From Victivallales bacterium (GTDB lineage: Bacteria > Verrucomicrobiota > Lentisphaeria > Victivallales > UBA1829), in NCBI GenBank assembly GCA_016285335.1, contig JAEEQO010000021.1, forward strand, positions 1 through 21,476: DNA of 21,476 nt, given 5' to 3'. Positions 1-8,951 of this stretch are shown piece after piece. Made by a program: the position numbers and the translations under genes. Below the pieces are notes generated by a model, which had not been told where the DNA came from, made no database searches, and worked only from the letters and a program-made list of their open reading frames with translations. Numbering within the stretch: position 1 is the stretch's first letter; each line of letters opens with the position of its first letter.

Positions 1-1938
1 AAGTATTATACGGCTCAGGCTGCATTGACGTTCACAGCTCCCGTCACCACACTGCTGGACGCCGCCAAGAACAAGAAGGGAATCTCTGCGGAGCAGCAGG
101 CGGAAATCACGCGGATTGCAAAAATGCTTGATTCCTATTTCGACCAGTATATCCAGTACTGGGGGACGTTCACGGACAAGATTACGGTCAGCTTCGCCTC
201 CTGGACGGAGTTCCGGGAGGAAAGCCGGACCCGGAAAGCCTACCAGACGAACACCCTGCTCCTTGCTTCGTACGTCCAATGCCGTGACAACATCCAGCAG
301 ATACCGGACCAGGTCCTTTCGGAAGCCGTGGCCGCAAAGAAGAAACAGGCGATCGCGCTCCTGAACACCCGGATCCAGATCCTGTCGCCGGATTTCGCCC
401 AGAGCTGCGCCAACGTCTGCAACGCCTGGGCCACGCTGCCGAAGGAAGCGGACGCGGCATTCGGGATCCTGCAGGGCCTGTCCCTGAAACAGCTGAGGAC
501 CGACTATCTGCTGGTCTTCGGCGAGGGTGCAAAAGGCGACATCCCGTGGTGGAGCAACTGGATGAAGGCCGGCATGTCTCTGCTGTTCCGGGATGCGAAG
601 GAACAGCTCTACAAGCAGTTTGAAAACTACCGTCCCAAGCTCTTTTCGTTCCCGCTCTGCAAGGATGCCCCGTATACGACGATCCTGAACGAAGCGGAAC
701 TGCTGGACGTTTCCCAGTATCTGGCCGCTCTGGGCTGCCCCGTGCCGAGTTCGGACGCTCCGGACCAGAAGGACGGAGCCGCGGAGGAAAACAAAGACAA
801 AGCTCCCGCCGCGGAGGAGAAAAAGCAGGATACACCCGGCAAGGATCAGGTCGCGCCCGAAAAGGAACAGGCGGAAAAGGATGCCCTGGAACAGCTTTTC
901 GGGAAAGACATGGAATCTCTGAAAGAATGGACCACATGGGGCGGAAAGATCCAGACGCTGCTGGACGGCCTGGCAAACAAGGTCAAACCGTTGACGTACA
1001 CGCTGACGATCCCGTCCGAAGCCGTGCAGAAGAATCTCACGGCGAAAATGGAACGCCCCCTGCCGCTGGCGATCTACCGCTTCCCGTATATCCGGGCGTC
1101 GAATCAGACCAACGGGACGGAGACCGCGCAGTTCCATCTGAACGGGGATGAAATCCCGAAACTTCTTTCCGGGCTGGTCTCCGATCCGTCCCTGAAACTC
1201 GAATTCAGCAGCTTCTCCGCGGATTCCGCGCCGGACTGCACCAGTACGTTCGAAGGAGACTGGGCGGTCCTGAAGCTGTATCTTTCCGACGATTCCGGTT
1301 TTGACCCGAAGACCAAGAAGGCTTTCTCCGCCCTGATCCTTCAGGACGACACGGGAAAATCCTATGTCCTCTGGATCGGATTCGAGTTCAACAAGGCGAT
1401 CCCGCTTCCGTCCGAATGGCCCAGCGCGGACAACTGCCCCGACTTTTCCCAGGCGCAGACCGCCGCCCGGAAAAAGCCCCTGACCGCCCAGCAGTGGAGT
1501 CAGGAAATCAGGAAGGCCGGGACCGGCGACGCCGGATACGACAAGCTCCTGGAGATGGTCCGCACGTATCCCGCCGATCTTTTCCCGGTCTGCAAGATCG
1601 TCACCGACGGCAGCCCGGAGACGGGCCTGCTCGAAACGCCCTATCTGGAGGTCGTCTCACCGAACGATACGGTTCGCATTCCGGTCCTGGTCCCCGGGAA
1701 GACGATCCCCCTGGATTTGAACGTAACGCGTTATGAACTCCGGCTGTATCGTTTTTCCGACGACAGGGAGCCTGTTTCCTCGGCCACAATCAACGGTCCG
1801 CATGCTCTGCTGCGGATGCTGACGGGAGAGAACGGGAAGCTCGATAAGGACGTGTTGACGGTCCCGGTGCCCATGAATCCCGCCGACGGGAGCAAGCCGA
1901 CGAATCTGAACCTGCGGATCCAGATCGGCAGCCGCTGA
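1..1938 (+). CDS. tssM: Probable C-terminal part of T6SS inner-membrane protein TssM (IcmF-like), 5' end outside window
   Basis: The reading frame is open from the first base, so the gene almost certainly begins outside the window; about 645 residues are visible. No membrane helix is seen, which fits the periplasmic C-terminal half of TssM, the IcmF-family protein that anchors the T6SS membrane complex with TssJ and TssL. The segment has a helical N-terminal part rich in Tyr and Trp, a highly charged Glu/Lys/Ala/Pro linker (roughly residues 245-290 of the visible part), and a beta-rich C-terminal part ending in a short strand-like tail. The call rests on the convergent arrangement with clpV and on general resemblance to TssM C-termini; no diagnostic motif is visible. 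An unrelated large T6SS-associated protein is the main alternative. The gene ends in a strong terminator shared with clpV. Confidence 0.5.
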   Translation, partial: KYYTAQAALTFTAPVTTLLDAAKNKKGISAEQQAEITRIAKMLDSYFDQYIQYWGTFTDKITVSFASWTEFREESRTRKAYQTNTLLLASYVQCRDNIQQIPDQVLSEAVAAKKKQAIALLNTRIQILSPDFAQSCANVCNAWATLPKEADAAFGILQGLSLKQLRTDYLLVFGEGAKGDIPWWSNWMKAGMSLLFRDAKEQLYKQFENYRPKLFSFPLCKDAPYTTILNEAELLDVSQYLAALGCPVPSSDAPDQKDGAAEENKDKAPAAEEKKQDTPGKDQVAPEKEQAEKDALEQLFGKDMESLKEWTTWGGKIQTLLDGLANKVKPLTYTLTIPSEAVQKNLTAKMERPLPLAIYRFPYIRASNQTNGTETAQFHLNGDEIPKLLSGLVSDPSLKLEFSSFSADSAPDCTSTFEGDWAVLKLYLSDDSGFDPKTKKAFSALILQDDTGKSYVLWIGFEFNKAIPLPSEWPSADNCPDFSQAQTAARKKPLTAQQWSQEIRKAGTGDAGYDKLLEMVRTYPADLFPVCKIVTDGSPETGLLETPYLEVVSPNDTVRIPVLVPGKTIPLDLNVTRYELRLYRFSDDREPVSSATINGPHALLRMLTGENGKLDKDVLTVPVPMNPADGSKPTNLNLRIQIGSR

Positions 1939-1966
1939 CCCGAAAACAGGAAAAGAATAAAAGAAA

Positions 1967-2008
1967 CGACCGGTCTCTGCTGACTGATGCGGGACCGGTC
2001 GATTTTTT
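1967..2008. terminator. Bidirectional intrinsic terminator between convergent tssM-like gene and clpV
   Basis: Arms 1967-1977 and 1991-2001 form an 11-bp stem (core CGACCGGTC/GACCGGTCG, one G-U pair) with a 13-nt loop. A run of six T follows on the + strand (2003-2008). On the - strand the stem is followed by a T-rich tract (complement of 1954-1966). It lies between two convergent genes and can serve both. Confidence 0.85.
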
Positions 2009-2028
2009 GGCAGGTTATTCAAACCTGT

Positions 2029-4662
2029 TCATTCGAACTTGTAAATGAACTTGCCGTCCTTCGCGTCAAACGAGATCTTCTTCAGGACGCGGCCGTCCAT
2101 GGTCTTCCGCAGGAACTCCGCGCTGATTTCCGGCAGCAGTTCGTTGTTGACTACGGCATCGATCAGACGTGCGCCCGATTCCAGGTTGTTGCAGCGGCGG
2201 AGGATTTCATCGCGGACCGCGTCGTTGTACTCGAATCCGGCCTTGTAGTTCTCCGCGACGCGTTTGCGGATCTTGTTCAACTTCAGGTCCACGATGTTTC
2301 TGAGGACCTTTTTGCCGAGCGGATAATACGGCACGATCGAGAGGCGGCCGAGGAGCGCCGCCGGGAATCTCTTCAGCATGGCGGGGCGGACGGCCTGTTC
2401 GAGCGTCCGCACATCCGGGAGATGATCCTCGTCCTGGCACAGGTCCATGATCGCCTGATCGCCGACGTTGGTCGTCAGGATGATGACCGTGTTGCGGAAA
2501 TTGATGACGCGGCCCGAACCGTCTTCCATCTGGCCTTTATCGAAGACCTGGAAGAAGATCTCGTGAACGTCCGGGTGCGCCTTCTCGACTTCGTCCAGCA
2601 GGACGACGCTGTACGGTTTCCTGCGGACGGCTTCGGTCAGGACGCCGCCTTCGCCGTACCCGACATAGCCGGGAGGCGCGCCTTTGAGCGTGGAAACCGT
2701 GTGCGCTTCCTGGAATTCGCTCATATTGATGGTGACGATGTTGGTCTCGCTGCCGTAAACCTGTTCCGCCAGGGCCAGCGCGGTTTCCGTTTTGCCGACG
2801 CCGCTGGGCCCTGCAAGCATGATGACGGCGATCGGACGGTTCGGATCCGCGAGATTGGCCCGGGAGGTCGTGATCCGCCTTGCGATGATGTCCAGACCGT
2901 GTTTCTGCCCCATCACGCGCTTGTTCATCTCTTCGCTCAGACTCAGGATGGAACTGATCTCGTTCCGGGCCATGCGTCCGAGCGGGATCCCGGTCCACTC
3001 GGAGATGATGCAGTTGACGGACTGCGCACCGACGAGCGGAAGGACGAGCGGGTTTTCACCCTGAACCTTCTGAAGTTCTTCCTGTTTCTTCCGGATGGCG
3101 GTCCGGGTCTTTTTGTTTTCCGGGTCCTGACAGACTTTCTCGCGAAGCTCCAGGAACTCTTTCGCAAGCGCCTTTTCCTTGTTCAGTTTGTCGTTCAGTT
3201 CATCCTGTTTCTTCTGTTCGTCCGCGAGCTGGGAAGCGATTTTCTTCAGCTTGTCGGCGTGGTCCGTCCCGGCATTCTGTTCGCGGGTCAGGATGTCCTG
3301 TTCCAGCTTCAGCGCGTCAATGCGATGACGGGTGTATTCGAGCTCGGCCGGTTCCGAACTCTGGCTCAACGCGACGCGGGCGCACGCGGTGTCCAGGATG
3401 CTGACGGCCTTGTCCGGCAGAAGACGGGCGGGGATATAACGCCGGGACTGCTTGACGGCCGCCTCGATCGCTTCGTCCAGGATGCAGACATGATGATGTC
3501 CTTCGAGCTTCGCCGTGACGCCCCGGAGCATTTGGATCGCCTTCGGATCGTCCGGTTCGTCGATCAGGATGTTCTGGAACCGGCGGGCGAGGGCGGGATC
3601 CTTCTCGAAATACTTGGTGTATTCCATCCATGTGGTGGCGGCGATGCAGCGGAGTTCTCCGCGAGCCAGAGCGGGCTTCAGGAGATTCGCGGCGTCGTTC
3701 TGTCCTGCCGCGCCGCCCGCGCCGATCAGGGTGTGCGCCTCGTCGATGAACAGGATGATCGGCACTTCCGAGCTTCGGACCTCTTCGATGACCTGTTTCA
3801 GACGGTTTTCGAACTCACCCTTCATGCTCGCGCCCGCCTGCAGGAGCCCCACGTCCAGAGACCGGAGCACGGTCCCCTTCAGGCAATCGGGCACTTCTCC
3901 CGCGGCAAGGCGTTGCGCGAAGCCCTCCACGACCGCGGTCTTGCCGACGCCCGCTTCGCCCGTGATGATCGGGTTGTTCTGGCGGCGGCGCAACAGAATG
4001 TCGATGATCTTGCGGATTTCCTCGTCGCGGCCGACGATGGGGTCCGATTCTCCTTCCCGCGCCTTTTCCGTCATGTCGATCGTATAAAGCCGGAGCGCCT
4101 CGTTCTTCCCCATCGCCGGGGAAGACATCATCTGTCCGGCCTGACCGGTGGCGGCATTCTCTCCCGCGGGAGTGACGACGCTGATCTCGGCGGAAGCCTG
4201 CGTGATGTCCTTGAAATTCTCCTGCAGGAGGTCCGCGTTGATCTTGGTAAACTCTTTGCTCATGTCCAGCAGACAGCGGGAGAGTTCCTGGTGATTCCGC
4301 AATGCGATCAGAAGGTGTCCCGTGCGGATCGCGGGTTCGTTGAACACCAGCGACGTGATCATCCAGGCTTCCTTGATGGCGATTTCAATGCTGTTGGCGA
4401 AGTCGGAAATGCTGCTGGCGCCCCGCGGCAGGCGATCCATGGCATTTGTGAGATCTTTCGCAAGTTTCGCCTGATCAATCTCAAAATGGTCGATCGCGCA
4501 GTGGAAATCGGTGTTGTCGGACAGCACGATCTGGTTGACCCAGTGCACCAGTTCGACATAGGGATTGCCGCGGGTCTTGCAAAGGATCGTGGCGCTTTCC
4601 ATCGCCTGGTAGGCGGTACGGTCGAGCTTGCTGAACATCTGAATGCGTTTTAATTTTGCCAT
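2029..4662 (-). CDS. clpV: T6SS sheath-disassembly ATPase ClpV/TssH
   Basis: An 877-residue Clp/Hsp100 AAA+ protein, the usual length for ClpV. This cytoplasmic hexamer binds the contracted TssB-TssC sheath and recycles its subunits. An N-terminal Clp-N-like domain (about 1-160) is followed by a first AAA module with Walker A GEAGVGKT at 235-242 and Walker B FIDEAH near 303. A charged middle coiled-coil stretch lies around 410-520. A second AAA module has Walker A GPSGVGKT at 618-625 and Walker B LLDEVEKAH near 688. The start MAKLKRIQ gives the expected N-terminus. The gene lies downstream of hcp behind a strong terminator, so it needs read-through or its own promoter; no clear promoter was found in the 87-bp gap. 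The T6SS context and the adjacent sheath genes separate it from housekeeping ClpB. Confidence 0.95.
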   Translation of the reverse strand: MAKLKRIQMFSKLDRTAYQAMESATILCKTRGNPYVELVHWVNQIVLSDNTDFHCAIDHFEIDQAKLAKDLTNAMDRLPRGASSISDFANSIEIAIKEAWMITSLVFNEPAIRTGHLLIALRNHQELSRCLLDMSKEFTKINADLLQENFKDITQASAEISVVTPAGENAATGQAGQMMSSPAMGKNEALRLYTIDMTEKAREGESDPIVGRDEEIRKIIDILLRRRQNNPIITGEAGVGKTAVVEGFAQRLAAGEVPDCLKGTVLRSLDVGLLQAGASMKGEFENRLKQVIEEVRSSEVPIILFIDEAHTLIGAGGAAGQNDAANLLKPALARGELRCIAATTWMEYTKYFEKDPALARRFQNILIDEPDDPKAIQMLRGVTAKLEGHHHVCILDEAIEAAVKQSRRYIPARLLPDKAVSILDTACARVALSQSSEPAELEYTRHRIDALKLEQDILTREQNAGTDHADKLKKIASQLADEQKKQDELNDKLNKEKALAKEFLELREKVCQDPENKKTRTAIRKKQEELQKVQGENPLVLPLVGAQSVNCIISEWTGIPLGRMARNEISSILSLSEEMNKRVMGQKHGLDIIARRITTSRANLADPNRPIAVIMLAGPSGVGKTETALALAEQVYGSETNIVTINMSEFQEAHTVSTLKGAPPGYVGYGEGGVLTEAVRRKPYSVVLLDEVEKAHPDVHEIFFQVFDKGQMEDGSGRVINFRNTVIILTTNVGDQAIMDLCQDEDHLPDVRTLEQAVRPAMLKRFPAALLGRLSIVPYYPLGKKVLRNIVDLKLNKIRKRVAENYKAGFEYNDAVRDEILRRCNNLESGARLIDAVVNNELLPEISAEFLRKTMDGRVLKKISFDAKDGKFIYKFE

Positions 4663-4702
4663 GGGGATATCCCTGTTTGGTGGACTCTGAACTCAAGTAA
4701 AG

Positions 4703-4736
4703 AAAAAAAAAGAGCCGGAAAACCTGTTCCGGCTCT
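4703..4736 (-). terminator. Intrinsic terminator behind hcp
   Basis: On the - strand a perfect 10-bp stem (4727-4736 with 4711-4720, AGAGCCGGAA/TTCCGGCTCT) with a 6-nt loop is followed by eight T (complement of 4703-4710). It begins 14 bases after the hcp stop codon and would limit transcription into clpV. Confidence 0.9.
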
Positions 4737-4749
4737 GCTGTCGAAAAGA

Positions 4750-5238
4750 TCAGCTGTTGGAGATCTGATCGAAGGAGGCTTCGATCGCGCCGTCCTTGGT
4801 GTTGTCTTCCTTGATCGGGGTGACCTTCCAGGTGATCTTCCCGGCGACGAGATCGACTTCCTCGACGGGTTCCGCATCGGCGGCTTCGGAAGCGCGGATG
4901 GTCTTGATCTCCGCTCTGGCGATCTTCACGTTTTCGAGCTTGACCTCGAGCGTGACGACCTGAGCGCCGGCGATCGCACGGCAGACGTTGAACTCGACCT
5001 TGGCGACCTTCTGCCCGTTCATGCAGAACTGCTGCAGTTTCGGGGTGGCCTTGTCCACGAGGTGCGTGAAGGAGAAGGGGAGGAACTCGCCTCTTCCGGC
5101 GACGTCGGCACCGCGGGCCAGCGTCACACTCTGCTTGCTGCCGAAATCAAAATCCGTGACTTCAATCCACTTTCCGTGGTTCTTGTCCGCAGACTGTCCG
5201 TCGATTCCGTCGATTTTGATGAAGAAATCCTGTGCCAT
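4750..5238 (-). CDS. hcp: T6SS tube protein Hcp (TssD)
   Basis: A 162-residue protein of the Hcp family, whose hexameric rings stack into the inner tube that is fired through the T6SS sheath. It starts MAQDFFIKIDGIDG, continues with a DFGSKQSVT segment and a beta-rich body, and ends with the typical strand KITWKVTPI. Length and sequence are those of a standard Hcp with no effector extension. A purine-rich AAGGAAAGG precedes the ATG. It follows tssC after 30 bases in the same direction and is followed by a strong terminator. That is a sensible arrangement for a structural protein needed in large amounts. Confidence 0.95.
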   Translation of the reverse strand: MAQDFFIKIDGIDGQSADKNHGKWIEVTDFDFGSKQSVTLARGADVAGRGEFLPFSFTHLVDKATPKLQQFCMNGQKVAKVEFNVCRAIAGAQVVTLEVKLENVKIARAEIKTIRASEAADAEPVEEVDLVAGKITWKVTPIKEDNTKDGAIEASFDQISNS

Positions 5239-5268
5239 TTTTCAAGCCTTTCCTTAGGTTGGGTTAAA

Positions 5269-6765
5269 TTATTTCGCGCTGGGGACCTTGCTGACGAGAC
5301 GAAGAGACGTCGTAAGGCCTTCCAGCTGGTAATGCGGACGCAGATAGAACTTGGCGTTGTAGTAGCCGGGCTGTCCTTCTACTTCTTCGATTTCGACCTT
5401 CGCTTCCGCGAGAGGATATTTCGCCTTCACTTCATCGGATGCGTTCGGATCGCTGGTCACGTAATTGGAGATCCAGTCGCTCAGCCAGCGCTGCATGTCG
5501 GCGGCTTCCTTGAAGGAACCGATTTTGTCGCGGACGATGCACTTCAGGTAGTGGGCGAAACGGCAGGTCGCGAAAATATAGGGCAGACGGGCGGAAAGAT
5601 TGGCATTCGCCGTTGCATCGGGATTGTCGTATTCCATCGGCTTGTTGACGGTCTGGCCGCCGAGGAACACCGCATAGTCCGTGTTCTTCCAGTGGCAGAG
5701 CGGCAGGAAACCGTTCTTGGAGAGTTCGGCCTCGCGGCGGTCGGTGATCGCGATCTCGGTCGGGCACTTCATCGCCTTTCCGCCGTCGTCGGTCGGGAAG
5801 ACGTGGGTCGGAAGACCTTCGACCGCGCCGCCGGATTCCACGCCGCGGATGCGGGCGCACCAGCCGTACTGCGTGAAGGAACGGTTGATGTTGGTGCCCA
5901 TGGCAAATGCGGCATTCATCCAGGTGTACTTTTCGCTGGCGCCCGCGCCGGTGTCCTCTTCGAAATTGAATTCTTCGACCGGGTTGGTCGTGGCGCCGTA
6001 GGGCATGCGGCTGAGCACGCGGGGCATGGTCAGCGCGACGTAACGGCTGTCTTCCGACTCGCGGAAGCTTCTCCAGGCAGCATATTCCGGCGTGGAGAAG
6101 ATCTTGGTGAGGTCGCGCGGATTGGAGAGATCCTGCCAGGAATCCATGTTCATGATGGACGGCGCGGCCGCGGAAATGAACGGCATGTGGGCCGCGGCGG
6201 AAATCTGGGCCATGCCTTTGAGGATTTCGAGGTCCGGAGCCGTATGATTAAAATAATAGTCGCCGATGAGGCAACCGAACGGTTCGCCGCCGGCGGTGCC
6301 GTATTCATCTTCGTAGAGGCGCTTGAAGATCGGGCTCTGATCCCAGGCCGTGCCTTTGTATTTCTTCAGTGTCTTGGCGAGGTCCTTCTTGGAAACGTTC
6401 ATCACGCGGATCTTCATGTTTTCGCTGGTCTCGGTATTGTTCACGAGATAGCTCAGGCCGCGCCACGAACTCTCAAGTTCCTGGAATTTGTCATTGTGAA
6501 TGATCAGATTGACCTGGGCGCTGAGCTTCTTGTCCAGCTCCGCGATGATGCCTTCGATGGTCTTGACCGCATTGTCGGAAACGAGATTGGCATTTTCGAG
6601 CGCCTGACCGACAAGCGTTTTCACCGCGCTCTGGACCGCCAGATTGGCCTCGTCGGATTTCGGCTTGAACTCCTGGTTCAGAAGTTTCTCGAAATCGGAC
6701 ATCTCAACGGTTTCGGCCTTGAGATCCTGAACGGTAAGTTTGTTTGCATCAGCCATGATCGTCAT
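5269..6765 (-). CDS. tssC: T6SS sheath large subunit TssC (VipB)
   Basis: A 498-residue TssC-family protein that pairs with TssB to build the contractile cytoplasmic sheath. Family landmarks visible are the ESSWRGLSYLV segment, the FGCLIGDYYF region, and the C-terminal FYLRPHYQLEGLTTSLRLVS strand region used in sheath assembly. The length is typical. The first ATG overlaps the tssB stop codon as ATGA, which implies translational coupling. A second in-frame ATG at 6756 (MADANK) sits at better distance from the GGAG of the upstream gene, so the true start may be three codons later. Confidence 0.96.
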   Translation of the reverse strand: MTIMADANKLTVQDLKAETVEMSDFEKLLNQEFKPKSDEANLAVQSAVKTLVGQALENANLVSDNAVKTIEGIIAELDKKLSAQVNLIIHNDKFQELESSWRGLSYLVNNTETSENMKIRVMNVSKKDLAKTLKKYKGTAWDQSPIFKRLYEDEYGTAGGEPFGCLIGDYYFNHTAPDLEILKGMAQISAAAHMPFISAAAPSIMNMDSWQDLSNPRDLTKIFSTPEYAAWRSFRESEDSRYVALTMPRVLSRMPYGATTNPVEEFNFEEDTGAGASEKYTWMNAAFAMGTNINRSFTQYGWCARIRGVESGGAVEGLPTHVFPTDDGGKAMKCPTEIAITDRREAELSKNGFLPLCHWKNTDYAVFLGGQTVNKPMEYDNPDATANANLSARLPYIFATCRFAHYLKCIVRDKIGSFKEAADMQRWLSDWISNYVTSDPNASDEVKAKYPLAEAKVEIEEVEGQPGYYNAKFYLRPHYQLEGLTTSLRLVSKVPSAK

Positions 6766-7283
6766 TCTCCTTTCTCTTTCTTGTCCGTGACTTCCTTCGC
6801 TTTCGCAGACAGAGCCTTGAGCAGGGCGGGATCTTCCAGGATCTTGTTCAGGAGATCTTCCGCGCCGGACTTGCCGTCCATGTAGGAAAGCAGATTGGCG
6901 AGTTCCTGACGGGCCTTGAGAAGCTCCTTCAGGCCCTCAACTTTTTCCGCGACCTTGGCCGGAGAAAAATCGTCCAGGCTTTCGAACGTCATGTCGACGG
7001 CGATGTTGCCTTCGCCGGAAATCACGTTCGGCACCTGCATGGTCACGCGGGGCTTCATGCTTTTCAGACGGTCGTCGAAATTGTCGCAGTCGATCTCCAC
7101 GAACTTGCGGTCATCGACTTTGGGCAGCGGTTCCGCGGGGTTGCCGGACAAGTCAGCCATGACGCCCGTTACGAATGGCAGGTTGACTTTTTTCTCAGCC
7201 CCATACAGTTCCACGTCGTACTCGACCTGGACTCGCGGAGCGCGGTTGTTTCCGATAAACTTCTGTCCGCTCTTCTTTGCCAT
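6762..7283 (-). CDS. tssB: T6SS sheath small subunit TssB (VipA)
   Basis: A 173-residue TssB-family protein, the small partner in the TssB-TssC sheath. It begins MAKKSGQKFIGNNRAPRVQVEYDVE, a typical N-terminus of the family, followed by the LPFVTGVMADLSGNP core segment. A C-terminal helical part carries residues that usually interact with TssC and, after contraction, with ClpV. It overlaps tssC by 4 bases and starts 38 bases after tssA. Confidence 0.96.
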   Translation of the reverse strand: MAKKSGQKFIGNNRAPRVQVEYDVELYGAEKKVNLPFVTGVMADLSGNPAEPLPKVDDRKFVEIDCDNFDDRLKSMKPRVTMQVPNVISGEGNIAVDMTFESLDDFSPAKVAEKVEGLKELLKARQELANLLSYMDGKSGAEDLLNKILEDPALLKALSAKAKEVTDKKEKGE

Positions 7284-7321
7284 AGTTTTTCTCCTGGGTT
7301 ATTTGAGAGGTTTAGGATAGT

Positions 7322-8380
7322 TCATTCTTCGCCGGAATCGGGCTTGACGCCGAAGATTTCCCGGCCTTTTTCCAGTGCGTTCGGTTCGACGTCGCCGAGC
7401 AGATCCAGAAACGACATGTTCGCCATCCGGATCGCGCGGTTGACCAGCAACGGGACAGGATTGGTCGGTTCCGCCGACTGGAAATACTCCGCGCCTTTTT
7501 TCAGCATCAGCATCGCTTCCGCCCGGTTGGACGGCACAAACGAATTCAAATCGAAAAAGGCATTGGCGGAACGGTTCGCCGCCCGGGCCGGTGCGGGATC
7601 GTCCGGGCCGGAAGCGTTCTCCGACTCCTGAGCCGTGTCCTGCACCAGCAGGTAGGTCTCGTAGAATTTCTGAAGCGTATCGAGCTCATCCGTCAGGGAA
7701 GAGAAGGACAGGCCGCCGTCCGAAATGAATCCGTTGACCGTCTCCTCGATATGGTTCAGCTGGGCTTTGATCCTGGTTACGAGGTCTTTGCCCTGCTGCA
7801 TTTCGACGACCGGGACGGACCTCATTTCACCCTGAAACAGGACAGGATCGACTTTTTCTTCGCTGACATCCAGCTCGCCGTTGACGATCAGGAGATCCCG
7901 GAGCGTGTATTTCTTTCCTTCGATCAGCCTGAGCATCCTGAACTTGCTGATAAACATCATGGGGTCGCTGTAGGAGCGTGGCGGCGGCGCGATCATCGCG
8001 AAAATATTCAACCGCTCCGTTGGATCGTTGTTGTCGTCCGCATCCAGGAGAGGATAGAAATTCTCCCAGTGCTTTTCGACAAGATATTCCAGCACGGCAA
8101 GCGCGTCGGACAACCCTTTTAATCCGTCAAGGGAGAACTCCGCGATGCACAGGTAAATCGCGACACGGAGATCGCGGGTCGTTTCCCACAGCTTGAGGCA
8201 GGCGTTGCGGAGGCCGTGCCAGTCCGGGTCGGTTCCCTCGATGATGGAATCGCCCATGGCACTGGCCGGTTTTCCCATCGCCAGTTCATCCAGCTGAAGA
8301 TAAAGCTGGTTGTATTCTTCCAGGGTTCCGGCTGGATGATCACCGGACACGGGAACAAGCATTTTTTCAAGATCCAGCAT
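7322..8380 (-). CDS. tssA: T6SS baseplate/cap protein TssA (ImpA N-terminal domain)
   Basis: A 352-residue protein with an ImpA-type N-terminal domain: PVSGDHPAGT near the start, then the DPDWHGLRNACLKLWETTRDLRVA segment and LEKHWENFYPLLD-like residues around 105-115. The C-terminal part has the PVPLLVNRAIRMANMSFLDLL pattern found in short TssA proteins. TssA helps start and stabilise sheath and tube polymerisation. A CAGGGG lies just ahead of the ATG. This is the first gene of the leftward operon, about 85 bases downstream of a strong promoter. Confidence 0.9.
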   Translation of the reverse strand: MLDLEKMLVPVSGDHPAGTLEEYNQLYLQLDELAMGKPASAMGDSIIEGTDPDWHGLRNACLKLWETTRDLRVAIYLCIAEFSLDGLKGLSDALAVLEYLVEKHWENFYPLLDADDNNDPTERLNIFAMIAPPPRSYSDPMMFISKFRMLRLIEGKKYTLRDLLIVNGELDVSEEKVDPVLFQGEMRSVPVVEMQQGKDLVTRIKAQLNHIEETVNGFISDGGLSFSSLTDELDTLQKFYETYLLVQDTAQESENASGPDDPAPARAANRSANAFFDLNSFVPSNRAEAMLMLKKGAEYFQSAEPTNPVPLLVNRAIRMANMSFLDLLGDVEPNALEKGREIFGVKPDSGEE

Positions 8381-8471
8381 TCATTCAGCCCCTGCTTCAG
8401 TTCGTTGAGAGTCCCCTTGCCCGAACTCATTTTGAGGAGACGGACGAGATGCAAACCTTATTAATGACGAT

Positions 8472-8500
8472 AATATACCAAGCAAGGCGAAAAAAGTCAA
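8472..8500 (-). promoter_or_regulatory. Sigma70-type promoter of the tssA-tssB-tssC-hcp operon
   Basis: On the - strand TTGACT (8495-8500) and TATATT (8472-8477) are separated by exactly 17 bp. A very AT-rich tract follows upstream to about 8545, including an ATTTTTTAAAAAAT palindrome, and could act as an UP element. The predicted start near 8465 gives a leader of about 85 nt. Confidence 0.75.
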
Positions 8501-8695
8501 GAGAAAAAATAGGTTTTTCGGTCATTTTTTAAAAAATTTAAAAGAAGACACTCCCTGAACAGATTGGCTATGTGGAATCATTGGTCAAGACCTTCAAAAC
8601 AGAATGGCTCGTATGGCATTTATTATTTTCCCATCCCCCACGACAGCACATCACCCCAAGCCACCACCAGCGCAGTGCGCCGATGAACTCACCCA
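8501..8695. other. Non-coding stretch between T6SS promoter and recombinase relic
   Basis: An AT-rich segment (8501-8545) upstream of the tssA promoter is followed by sequence without a convincing gene. A - strand frame continues past the relic recombinase but shows no recognisable protein character. Confidence 0.4.
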
Positions 8696-8951
8696 TCAGT
8701 CCCCTCGCCTCGCATAATTCTTCTTCCGCAGCCCCAGGAACTTCCTCTGCTCGTTCCAGTCGACGGGCAGACGATGGGAGAAGATTTTTTTTGACGGAGA
8801 AGTCAAACGCGGGTGGGTCGCTCATGATCTCCTCGACAATGTCCGGCGCGAGGTTGACCATGCTCAGGGTTTTGTAGAAGAGGGAACGATCCATTGACTC
8901 ATCCTTGGCCAATGCTCGGCCAACTGGCTCTGCAAGGAATCCGTAGGCCAT
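8696..8951 (-). pseudogene. Frameshifted remnant resembling the C-terminus of a recombinase-like family
   Basis: On the - strand a segment containing DRSLFYKTLSMVNLAPDIVE and then DFSVKK resembles the helix-turn-helix C-terminus of recombinase-like proteins, in which an LAPDIVE stretch is followed by a W-x-E-Q motif. After a run of eight A (complement of 8785-8792) the frame is lost. In the next frame the expected continuation LPVDWNEQRKFLGL is present and ends at a TGA (8696-8698). Seven A instead of eight would restore one frame. The upstream part of the gene, including any catalytic domain, is not recognisable. It may be a decayed relic, a sequencing error in a homopolymer, or transcriptional slippage; loss of the N-terminal part favours decay. 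The family assignment is from memory and moderately certain. Confidence 0.5.

Noticed and set aside
1987..4653. 888-codon open frame opposite clpV
   Set aside because: It is the antisense shadow of clpV in GC-rich DNA. Its product is rich in Asp, Val, Arg and Leu with no family character, while clpV shows all expected motifs.
5062..6885. 607-codon open frame opposite tssC
   Set aside because: Antisense shadow; tssC and hcp on the other strand are unmistakable.
8119..8454. - strand frame starting upstream of tssA
   Set aside because: Most of it overlaps tssA in another frame, it starts with TTG, and its product has no recognisable features beyond the first 25 residues.
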